This document shows, piece by piece, positions 31,856-42,400 of a stretch of DNA of 64,000 nucleotides (the stretch's first letter is position 1; each line of letters starts with the position of its first letter). The translations under genes were made by a program, and so were the position numbers. Location of the stretch: contig NZ_DF967522.1 of NCBI RefSeq assembly GCF_000971475.1, positions 85,403 to 149,402 on the forward strand, given 5' to 3'. The notes beneath the pieces were generated by a model, which worked only from the letters and a program-made list of their open reading frames with translations, did not search any database and had not been told where the DNA came from. The DNA comes from Sulfuricella sp. T08. Lineage in GTDB: Bacteria; Pseudomonadota; Gammaproteobacteria; Burkholderiales; Sulfuricellaceae.

Positions 31856-32899
31856 ATGCCGAAGATATTGCTCGTCAAAACCTCCTCGATGGGGGATGTG
31901 ATCCACAACCTGCCCGTGGTCAGCGACATTCGCGCCCATTTCCCGGAAGCCGAAATCGACTGGGTGGTGGAAGAATCCTTCGCCGGTATTCCAGCCCTGC
32001 ATCCGGGCGTGAAGGAAATCATTCCCGTCGCCGTGCGGCGCTGGCGCAAAAACCTGTTCAGCCGCAGCGTACACGCAGAGATATCGGCCTTCATCAAACA
32101 CCTGCGCGGCAAGACATATGACGTAGTGCTCGACACCCAAGGGCTGATCAAAAGCGCAGTCATTACCCGCCTTGCCCAAGGCGCCCACTGCGGATTCGAC
32201 AGACAAAGCGCCCGCGAACCACTGGCTGCGCTGTTCTATGACAAAACACTGAGGGTCGAAAAAAATCAGCCCGCGGTTATGCGAAATCGCCTGCTGGCCG
32301 GCCTCACCTTCGGCTATTCCCCCGATGACCCGGTGAACTATGGCATCGCGGCACCATCCCTTTCCCTGCCCTGGCTGCCGACAACGCCCTTCGTCGTCCT
32401 TTTGCACGCCACCAGCCGCGACGACAAGCTCTGGCCAGAAGCCGACTGGATAGCATTGGGCGCTTCCCTTGCCAACAAGGGAATTGCCTGCATTTTGCCC
32501 TGGGGCAGCGCGTCAGAAAAGCTGCGCAGCCAGCGGCTGGAGGGAGAAATCTCACCGAGCGTTGTTCCTCCTGCGCTCACCCTCGGACAAGCCGCAACGC
32601 TGCTTTCACACTCCGTCGCAGTGGTCGGCGTGGACACCGGCCTGGTCCATCTGGCGGCGGCACTAAACGTGCCGACCATCGCCATTTACTGCGCCTCCGA
32701 ACCCGGCCTGACCGGCCTTCATGTTTCTTCCGGACAGGCCATCAACCTGGGCAGAGCGGGCACCCCGCCCGACACGGAAAGCGTGATCGACGCCCTGAAT
32801 TGCATGGTCAAATTATCTACAAGCACTCAGGTGCCGCCCCTCACCCCAACCCTCTCCCCAGAGGGGAGAGGAAGCAAACGTGAAGGGCGCTTGCTTTGA
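31856..32899 (+). CDS. waaC: LPS heptosyltransferase I
   Basis: A 347-residue GT9 heptosyltransferase. The N-terminus MPKILLVKTSSMGDVIHNLP has the KXSXXGD-type motif; LLHATSRDDKLWPEADWIAL and VVGVDTGLVHLAAALNVPTI are the conserved ADP-heptose-binding segments. The last 20 or so residues (VPPLTPTLSPEGRGSKREGR) are encoded by a common intergenic repeat and are not part of the fold. Transcription starts rightward here. A TAAAAT at 31844-31849 might be part of a promoter, but its spacing to the start is short. Confidence 0.93.
   Translation: MPKILLVKTSSMGDVIHNLPVVSDIRAHFPEAEIDWVVEESFAGIPALHPGVKEIIPVAVRRWRKNLFSRSVHAEISAFIKHLRGKTYDVVLDTQGLIKSAVITRLAQGAHCGFDRQSAREPLAALFYDKTLRVEKNQPAVMRNRLLAGLTFGYSPDDPVNYGIAAPSLSLPWLPTTPFVVLLHATSRDDKLWPEADWIALGASLANKGIACILPWGSASEKLRSQRLEGEISPSVVPPALTLGQAATLLSHSVAVVGVDTGLVHLAAALNVPTIAIYCASEPGLTGLHVSSGQAINLGRAGTPPDTESVIDALNCMVKLSTSTQVPPLTPTLSPEGRGSKREGRLL
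32836..32872. repeat. Dispersed C/G-rich repeat read as the WaaC C-terminus
   Basis: CCGCCCCTCACCCCAACCCT followed by CTCCCCAGAGGGGAGAGG forms a small hairpin and is a frequent intergenic repeat in proteobacteria. Here it is translated in frame as PPLTPTLSPEGRG. Confidence 0.65.
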
Positions 32900-34197
32900 T
32901 TCGCCGCCTTTATACCCTGCTGCTTTACCTGCTGTTGCCCTACATTCTGTTCCACCTGTTATGGCGATCCCGGCGCCAGCCCGAATACCTGCGCCATATC
33001 GGCGAGCGTTTTGGTTTTTATCGCAGCAAGCCGGCCGCTCCACTGATCTGGCTGCACGCCGTATCAGTGGGAGAAACCCGTGCCGCCGTGCCGCTGGTCA
33101 CCCAATTGCAGGCACGCTATCCGGGGCACCGTATCCTGCTCACCCATATGACACCCACTGGCCGGGAAACCGGCCGTCAGCTGTTCGGCGATCACGTGCT
33201 GCAATGCTACCTGCCCTATGATTTTCTGTTTGCGGCAAAACGCTTTCTCCGCCACTTCAAGCCAAAAATCGGGCTGCTGATGGAAACCGAAATCTGGTTC
33301 AACCTGGTGCAAACCTGCAAGGAAGTCGGGGTGCCGCTATTGCTGGTCAACGCGCGGATGTCGGAAAAATCGGCGCGCAAATATGGCCGCTTTAAAAGCC
33401 TCAGCCGTGTCAGCTTGCAAGCACTGTCGGCGATTGCCGCCCAGACCGAGACGGATGCACGCCGATTGCTCGAATTGGGCGCACCTGCGGTGAAAATCAC
33501 CGGCAACCTCAAGTTCGATGTGGCCGTACCGCAAGGCGCGATCGACCTGGGACAAAACCTGCGGGAACAGTTCGGGACTACACGCCCGGTGTTCCTTGCC
33601 GCCAGCACGAGGGAAGGCGAGGAAGTGCTGATTATGGAAGCGTTTGCAAAAATCGACATCCCCAACCTGCTCATCGTCATCGTGCCGCGCCATCCACAGC
33701 GCTTCAACCTAGTGGCGAATATGCTGACGCAGCGCAACATCCGTTTTCAACGCCGCTCTGAACTGGGGTTCGCAGGGATGGGCGACTTGTCGCCCAACTC
33801 GCAAGACCAGCCTGTCGCCCCGGAAACCCAAGTCCTATTGGGCGACAGCATGGGAGAGATGTTTGCCTATTACGCTGCCTGCGATATCGCTTTCGTCGGC
33901 GGCAGTCTGCTGCCGCTCGGTGGCCAGAATCTGATCGAAGCGGCAGCGATGGGCAAGCCGGTCCTGATCGGCCCCCACACTTTCAACTTTGCGGAAATCT
34001 CCGAACTTGCCGTTCAGGCTGGCGCCGCGTTACGCGTAGCCAATGCCGATGAATTGGTGCTAACGGTTGGGGATTTGCTAAAGGCGCCGGAGAAAATCAA
34101 AGCCATGTCGGTTGCGACACTTGCGTTTTCCGACAGACATCGCGGAGCAACGGAACGGTTGGTGGCTTTGATAGAAACATTTTTGGGTGAGGGGTGA
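32896..34197 (+). CDS. waaA: 3-deoxy-D-manno-octulosonic acid (Kdo) transferase
   Basis: A 433-residue GT30 enzyme that transfers Kdo to lipid A precursor at the inner membrane. The N-terminal membrane anchor is LYTLLLYLLLPYILFHLLW, then LIWLHAVSVGETRAAVPLV with the catalytic Glu, LLTHMTPTGRETG, METEIWFNL, and VGGSLLPLGGQNLIEAAAMG in the donor domain. The start is TTG at 32896, overlapping the waaC stop as TTGA, indicating coupled translation. Confidence 0.94.
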   Translation: MIRRLYTLLLYLLLPYILFHLLWRSRRQPEYLRHIGERFGFYRSKPAAPLIWLHAVSVGETRAAVPLVTQLQARYPGHRILLTHMTPTGRETGRQLFGDHVLQCYLPYDFLFAAKRFLRHFKPKIGLLMETEIWFNLVQTCKEVGVPLLLVNARMSEKSARKYGRFKSLSRVSLQALSAIAAQTETDARRLLELGAPAVKITGNLKFDVAVPQGAIDLGQNLREQFGTTRPVFLAASTREGEEVLIMEAFAKIDIPNLLIVIVPRHPQRFNLVANMLTQRNIRFQRRSELGFAGMGDLSPNSQDQPVAPETQVLLGDSMGEMFAYYAACDIAFVGGSLLPLGGQNLIEAAAMGKPVLIGPHTFNFAEISELAVQAGAALRVANADELVLTVGDLLKAPEKIKAMSVATLAFSDRHRGATERLVALIETFLGEG

Positions 34198-34340
34198 TAT
34201 GTAGGTTGGGTTAGCGGCTTCATCGCGTAACCCAACAAACCTAAAACCTCAAAATCCACCTTTAGAAGGAAGTTTGGGTTTGTTGGGTTACGTCGCAAAA
34301 AGCCGCGCCTAACCCAACCTACATGCGCTCATCACCCCTC
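34178..34340. terminator. Long imperfect inverted repeat between convergent waaA and tolC
   Basis: TGTAGGTTGGGTTAGCGGCT at 34200 is mirrored by AGCCGCGCCTAACCCAACCT ending near 34320, with inner arms CGTAACCCAACAAAC (34226-34240) and GTTTGTTGGGTTACG (34278-34292). The outer part extends into GGGTGAGGGGTGAT at 34185-34198 and its complement at 34331-34340. The last codons of both genes are made of this repeat. It is a common repeat type and could stop transcription in both directions, though no U-tract follows. Confidence 0.6.
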
Positions 34341-34342
34341 AC

Positions 34343-35677
34343 TCACCCAGCCAGCCAGCGATTGACCTGTTCGACATCCTCGTCTTGCAGCGCGCCTACC
34401 GCAGACTTGAGCTTGAGCTGGCTGAGAATGTAATTGTAGCGTGCCTGGGACAAATCACGCTTGGCAGTGTAAAGCTGCTGCTGGGCATTGAGCACGTCCA
34501 CGTTGGTACGCACCCCCACTTCCTGGCCCAGCCGGGTGGAGTCGAGAGAGCTCTGGCTCGAAACCAGCGCCTGTTCCAAAGCCTTCACCTGAGCCAAGCC
34601 ACTGGTCACACCAAGAAAAGCCTGACGGGTCTGCAATGCGGCCTGTCGATTGCCCAGTTCCAGATCCTGGCGGGCTTTTTCCTTGTTGGCCAAGGCTTCG
34701 CGCACCCGCGAGTTCACCGCTCCGCCCTGGTAGATTGGCAGGTTGAGTTGGAGGGCGATCGCCGAACTCTTAATCTCGCCGCCAACACCAAAACTCAGGC
34801 TGGCGTTGGTGCTGTCCCGATAGGACGCCACTAGATCAAGGGTGGGATAGTGGCCGCCACGATTTCTTTCAACTTCCTGGCTGGCAATTTCAAGTGCAGC
34901 GCGCTGGATAGCGATCTGCGGACTTTGCTGTTCGGCCTGCTCGACCCATTTCGTCATATCATTGGGCTCGGGCAGGACAAGAGGAAGCTTGTTGTTCAAC
35001 GCATTGAGGTGCGCCGGAATTTTGCCGAGGATCAGTTGCAAAGCGCGATTCTTGATTTCGAGGTCGTTCTGCGCGGCAATTTCCTGAGCCGTAGTGAGAT
35101 CGTATCGCGCCTGGGCCTCGTGAGTATCGGTAATGGTGACTGTGCCAACCTCGAAGTTGCGCTTGGCCATTTCCAGTTGCTCGCCGATGGCGGCCTTCTG
35201 TGCGCCGGCCAAGGCAACATTGTCCTGGGCGAGCAGAACGTCAAAATAGGCCTGTGCGACTCTGACGATCAGGTCCTGCCGGGCGATGGCAAACTGCGCT
35301 TCGGCCTGAGCAACCTGGCTTTTGGATTGCTCGTACTGCGCGAAATTCTGTTTGCGGTAGACGGGCTGGCTAAGGGAAAGGCTGTAGCTGTGGGAATTGA
35401 AGTCAGTGGTAGTGCCGCCGCGGTCCACCCGGTTGCCGGTGGTATCCGCGCTCAGGCTCGCTGTTGGGAGCAGCAAAGCCAAGCCCTGTGGCGCCTTTTC
35501 CTGGCCAGCTTCATAGGCGGCACGCGCCGAGGCATACGCCGCATCCTGCTGCTGCGCCTCGCGATACACCTCTACCAGATTGGCGGCATAGGCAGGGCTG
35601 GCGAGCAGCACAAGAAGCGCGAGAGGCAAGGATTTCATCCTGATGCCCGGTAAGCGGAATGTCACGCGAGACTTCAT
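34343..35677 (-). CDS. tolC: Outer membrane efflux channel TolC family
   Basis: A 444-residue TolC protein of type I secretion or efflux systems. A signal peptide with hydrophobic core KSLPLALLVLLASPAYA ends near residue 31. Two repeats of the alpha-barrel family follow, including ALLLPTASLSADTTGNR, QAYFDVLLAQDNVALAGAQK, VGTVTITDTHEAQARYDLTT, LNLPIYQGGAVNSRVREALA and EVGVRTNVDVLNAQQQLYTA. ATG 35675-35677 has GAGGAA eight bases upstream; a second ATG at codon 14 would give a shorter signal peptide. Confidence 0.93.
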   Translation of the reverse strand: MKSRVTFRLPGIRMKSLPLALLVLLASPAYAANLVEVYREAQQQDAAYASARAAYEAGQEKAPQGLALLLPTASLSADTTGNRVDRGGTTTDFNSHSYSLSLSQPVYRKQNFAQYEQSKSQVAQAEAQFAIARQDLIVRVAQAYFDVLLAQDNVALAGAQKAAIGEQLEMAKRNFEVGTVTITDTHEAQARYDLTTAQEIAAQNDLEIKNRALQLILGKIPAHLNALNNKLPLVLPEPNDMTKWVEQAEQQSPQIAIQRAALEIASQEVERNRGGHYPTLDLVASYRDSTNASLSFGVGGEIKSSAIALQLNLPIYQGGAVNSRVREALANKEKARQDLELGNRQAALQTRQAFLGVTSGLAQVKALEQALVSSQSSLDSTRLGQEVGVRTNVDVLNAQQQLYTAKRDLSQARYNYILSQLKLKSAVGALQDEDVEQVNRWLAG

Positions 35678-35761
35678 TTTCTATTCCTCAGAACAACGAC
35701 GACAGCGGCCAACACATACTGACCGACAGGTCAGCCAGTTGATTGGCAGCAAAGAAACTTT

Positions 35762-36427
35762 TTAAAATACGAAGCGCTGGGGCTGCATTGCGTTCTTCAG
35801 AGGCGGGACGCTGGTCTCGAATAAATTGGTCGTGCGATACACGCCTTTGGCAACGCAGGTAATCAATTGGGCCTCCATGACCGGTGACTCCCCAACCACG
35901 GCAAACAGTCTGCCGCCAACTTTCAGATCTGCCTGAAACGCCTCCGGCAATACTGGAACCGAACCAGTAAGCACAATCACGTCATAGGGTCCGCCCTGTT
36001 TCCATCCACGGGCGGCATCCCCCACCTCCAGGGTAATATTTGTGATGCCATGCTCCCTAAGTATAGCCATGGCTCGCGAGGAGAATTCAGGGATGATTTC
36101 CACACTATGCACTAAGCCCCTGTGGGCCATGCGCGCCAGCAAGGCGGTCATGTATCCGCTGCCGGTGCCCACTTCCAGCACTTGGTCCGTGGCTTTCACG
36201 CCAACTTCCTGCAGGATTCTTGCCTCAAGCTTGGGCGACAGCATCGCTTCACCGTGGCCGAGGGGAATTTCCATGTCGGAAAAAGCCAGCTCGCGGTATT
36301 GTTCGGAAACAAAATCCTCGCGCCGAACCTGGCGCAGCAAGTCCAGCACATCCTGATCCAGTACATCCCATGGACGAATCTGCTGCTCCACCATATTAAA
36401 ACGGGCCTGTTCAATGTCCATGTTCAT
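35762..36427 (-). CDS. pcm: Protein-L-isoaspartate O-methyltransferase family protein
   Basis: A 221-residue SAM methyltransferase. It has the family N-terminus ARFNMVEQQIRPWDVLD, the SAM motif VLEVGTGSGYMTALLARMA, VHSVEIIPEFSSRAMAIL and YDVIVLTGSVPVLPEAF. In betaproteobacteria such genes precede tolC, as here with about 85 bases between. The catalytic isoaspartyl-repair signature is less canonical than in E. coli Pcm, so the substrate may differ. GGAGG lies just before ATG 36425-36427. Confidence 0.85.
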   Translation of the reverse strand: MNMDIEQARFNMVEQQIRPWDVLDQDVLDLLRQVRREDFVSEQYRELAFSDMEIPLGHGEAMLSPKLEARILQEVGVKATDQVLEVGTGSGYMTALLARMAHRGLVHSVEIIPEFSSRAMAILREHGITNITLEVGDAARGWKQGGPYDVIVLTGSVPVLPEAFQADLKVGGRLFAVVGESPVMEAQLITCVAKGVYRTTNLFETSVPPLKNAMQPQRFVF

Positions 36428-36498
36428 ATCCCTCCGAAATTAAGGTTATGCTAATACTTGCAATTATTCCACATTTCCATTAGTTTCACACACTTTGC

Positions 36499-36582
36499 TA
36501 GGGGTCCGCGCTTAAACAACCTGAAGCCGGTGAGAAATACCCTCTGAACCTGATACGGGTAATGCCGTCGTAGGGAAGTATT
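36499..36582 (+). promoter_or_regulatory. TPP riboswitch (THI element) upstream of thiC
   Basis: The conserved aptamer segments are in order: AGGGGTCC at 36499, GCCGGTGAGAAATACCCTCT, GAACCTGATACGGGTAATGC and CGTCGTAGGGAAGT. These correspond to the CTGAGA, ACCCTTTGAACCTGAT and GCGTAGGGA signatures of thiamin pyrophosphate riboswitches. It would reduce thiC expression when TPP is abundant. Confidence 0.96.
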
Positions 36583-38638
<2,056 letters not shown>

Positions 38639-38641
38639 TAA

Positions 38642-39469
38642 ATGGATTCCGTACTTCTGCTCAAAGCCCTGATCCTCGGCATCGTCGAGGGTCTCACCGA
38701 GTTCCTGCCGGTTTCCAGCACCGGTCACCTGATCCTGGTGGGCGACCTGCTCGATTTCAACGACGACAAGGGCAAAATGTTCGAGATCGTCATCCAGTTT
38801 GCGGCGATCCTCGCGGTATGCTGGGAATTCCGTTCCCGGCTGTTTGACGTTGCCTCGGGCCTGCGGAAGGGAACAGAGGAGGCCCGCCGCTTTGTGTTCA
38901 ATCTGGCTGTGGCCTTCATGCCCGCAGCAATTCTCGGCCTGCTGTTCGCCAGCAAGATCAAGCAATTTCTGTTCAAGCCGGTGCCGGTAGCGTTGGCCTT
39001 CATTGTCGGGGGACTGTTGATTCTGTGGGCGGAACGACGCAAGCATGTAATCAGCGTCGAGAGGGTCGATGACATGGGTTGGCGCGATGCGCTGAAAGTC
39101 GGGCTGGCGCAGTCACTGGCACTGATCCCCGGCACCTCTCGCTCGGGTGCGACCATCATTGGCGGGCTGTTCTTCGGTCTTTCGCGCCAGGCAGCCACCG
39201 AATTTTCTTTCTTCCTGGCGATCCCGACGCTATTTGCCGCTACCGCTTACGAATTGATCAAATACCGGCACCTGCTGAATGTGGATGATCTGGGAATGTT
39301 CGCGGTGGGCGGGGTGGCCTCATTTATCAGCGCTTTCTTCGCGGTAAAGGGGTTGTTGCGCTACATCAGCCGCCACGACTTTTCTGCCTTTGCCTGGTAC
39401 CGCATCGGTTTCGGCATTATCGTACTGCTGACCGCCTACACCGGTGTGGTCAGCTGGTCGGTTTCTTGA
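38642..39469 (+). CDS. uppP: Undecaprenyl-diphosphatase
   Basis: A 275-residue membrane enzyme that regenerates undecaprenyl phosphate for peptidoglycan and polysaccharide synthesis. It carries the BacA motifs [20 protein letters not shown] near residue 14 and [20 protein letters not shown] near residue 155, with about seven helices. Start ATG 38642 follows thiC by 3 bases. Its last 20 bases overlap the 3' end of pilL on the opposite strand. Confidence 0.96.
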   Translation: MDSVLLLKALILGIVEGLTEFLPVSSTGHLILVGDLLDFNDDKGKMFEIVIQFAAILAVCWEFRSRLFDVASGLRKGTEEARRFVFNLAVAFMPAAILGLLFASKIKQFLFKPVPVALAFIVGGLLILWAERRKHVISVERVDDMGWRDALKVGLAQSLALIPGTSRSGATIIGGLFFGLSRQAATEFSFFLAIPTLFAATAYELIKYRHLLNVDDLGMFAVGGVASFISAFFAVKGLLRYISRHDFSAFAWYRIGFGIIVLLTAYTGVVSWSVS

Positions 39470-42400
39470 TGAATCCGGCGATGTGGCCCAGCAACTCATC
39501 TTCCTGGAAAGGTTTGCCCAGGTAGGCGTTGACGCCCAGCTCCATAGCGTAGTTGCGGTGCTTTTCCGCAGTCCGCGAGGTGATCATGATGATCGGAATA
39601 TGCGCAGTCTTTGGGTCGCTGCGCACATTCTTGGTCAATTCGAAACCGTCCATGCGCGGCATTTCGATATCCACCAGCATGACGTCTGGCAGAATCTCCT
39701 GCAAGTGCTGCAAGGCGTCCACGCCATCCTTGGCAGTCACCACCTGATAACCTTCCTTCGCCAGCAGACGGGTGGTGATCTTGCGCACCGTCAGGGAATC
39801 GTCGACCACCATGATGGTCGGCACAACGGCTTCCACTATCGGCACCATGGGCGCCACCGCACCGGTGGAGGGAACCTGCATAGCAATGCGCTGCACCAGC
39901 GGCGCAGGGTTGATAATCAGCGCGACCTGGCCATTACCCAGCACCGTCGCCCCTGCAACACCCGGTACGCGGGCAAGCTGCGGCCCGATATTCTTGATAA
40001 CGATTTCCTGGTTGCCCAGAATCTCATCCACTTGCACTGCGACACGTTGGCTACCGCTCCTGAGCAGCAGCGTCATGGCGTAACGATGCTTCTCTGGCAT
40101 CTGCTCCTGATCGCCCAGGAGTCGCGGCAGATAGAACAGCGGATAGCGGTTGTTCTGCCACTCAATCTCACCTTTCCGCTGAATCTCCTCCAATCCGGCT
40201 GTTTTGAACTCCTTAACCTGCTCCACCATCGCCGATGGCAAGGCATAAATTTTTTCGCCGGTACGTACCAATACGGCCTGTGCTACGGCAAGGGTAAGTG
40301 GCAAATAAATGCTGAAATTTGCGCCGCCATGCTCTCCGGGAACAGCCTCGACACGTCCGCCGAGACCGGCGATTTCGCTGCGCACCACATCCAGACCAAC
40401 ACCACGCCCGGCAACTTGGGTCACCTCCTGGGCGGTGGAAAATCCGGGCTCGAAGATCATGTCGACCAGCCGGGCGGGGGGCATATCGCTGTCTGCCTCG
40501 AGCTTGCCGATTTGGACTGCGTGTTTACGAATCGCTTCCATATTGAATCCGGCCCCATCATCCCCCAGGGTCAGCACAATTTCATTACCCTCCTGGCGCG
40601 CCTCGATGCGGATAGCCCCGGCTTCCGGCTTGCCGGCACGAATCCTGTCTGCAGCACTTTCCACGCCATGAGCGAGCGAATTCCGCAGCAGATGTTCGAA
40701 TGGTGCCGTCATTTTTTCCAGCACACTTCGGTCCAGCTCCACGTCTCCGCCCTTTATCTCCAGGCTCGCCTTTTTGTCCAATTCCCTGGCTGTTTGCCGC
40801 ACGATGCGATGGAGCCGATCAGTAATGCTGGATAGCGGCACCATCCGGATGTGCATCAGTTCTTGCTGCAATTCACGGTTCTGCCGTGCCTGCTGCAGCA
40901 ACGCAGCATCGGCTTCACCCAAACTCTTCAGCAAGCTCTGCTGCACCGTAGCGACGTCGTTTACGCTCTCGGCCAGGAAGCGGGTCAACTCCTGAAAACG
41001 GGTAAATCGGTCGAACTCAAGCGGATCGAACGTCTCTGCAACGCCGCCGGTCTGATTTGCCTGGGACTGCATCCGGCTTTCCGCCTGGATTTCAATTTCG
41101 CGCACCTGGTTGCGCAGGCGGATGACGTTTTCCGTCAACTCTAGCAACGACTGCTTGAAGCCCTGCATCTCGCCTTCGACACGGGAGCGCGCAATGCTGA
41201 TCTCACCCGCTTCGTTGACCAGCCGGTCCAGAATATCTGCACGCACCCGCAAATGTTGCGCGCCAGGTTTTACCGATGATGGAAGCGGCTGGATATCCGG
41301 TTGACCCGCCTCGATTTCCGCAGATATTGGAGCTTCTGGCCCAGCCTGCAGGCGGTCCAGCAAGTCGCCGATCTTGTCAAAATAGGTGAAGAGTTCATCG
41401 AACAAGGAGGCAGCCGGAGCCCCTGCCTCCGTTGAATCAACCACCCGGGTTTCCATGTTGTGTACCAGGTCACCCAACTGCAACGCGCCGGCCATACGGG
41501 CACTGCCCTTGAAGGTATGCAGCGACCTCTGCAGATCTTGCGGCGTCTGCCCGTCCGCAGGTTTCTCCCGCCAAGTACGTACCTGAGTACCAACCAGCGG
41601 ATACAGGTCCTGCGCTTCCTCCAGAAACAGGGGCAGGATATCCAAATCGATGTCATCGCGGGATGTCGGCATCGGCACCTCAAACGCCGCTGTCCGAACC
41701 ACTTCGGCTCGCCTCTCCACCTCGGGGAATGAGGCAATTGGCTCCACGATTTCGGCTGGCTTCACGAATGCTGCTGTCGCGCGCCCTGCCAGAGCCGATG
41801 ATGCGGCCTTTTCGCCGTCCGCACGCGATTTTTTAACCAACGCTTGCAGCGAACGCACTACCTGCTTTGCCGGTTTCGGCATTTTTTGGTCTTCGACCGT
41901 CTGCACCATCTTATTCAGCGCGATGACGGCGTCACCGGTCACTTTGACCTGCTTCCCATTGGCCGGCCGTGGGTGCTCCAGCATTTCCCTGAGCCATTCC
42001 TCCAGTTCAAAACTAAGCTGGGCCGATGCCGGAAATCCCACGGTGCGGGAAATGCCGCACAGGGTATGGGCTGCGCGCATGAAATCTTCCCGAATCGGCA
42101 TGTCCGGCTGATCTTCCAGACGCGCCAGTTCTTCCCGCAGAACCGCAACCCGCTGCTTGGCTTCGCTCATGAAAATGTCGAAAAGCGCACTCGGCAGGGT
42201 GACATCGCCAATCACAATCTCGGATTCTGGCAACAACTCAGGTGCTATCTCGTCCGCCCCCAAATCAGGGACCACAGAAGTATGCTCCTCAATGACTGGC
42301 GCCTCTATTTCATCCTTTTCAATGGCTTCGAAGGTAGGCTGGCTAATTTCTTCATCCAGCTCCGGAGCTTCAAGCATAATCTCTTCAGCAGGCAACGCTT

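Noticed and set aside
39444-40835. 463-codon plus-strand ORF opposite pilL
   Set aside because: A His/Gln-rich shadow of the pilL kinase region without any domain.
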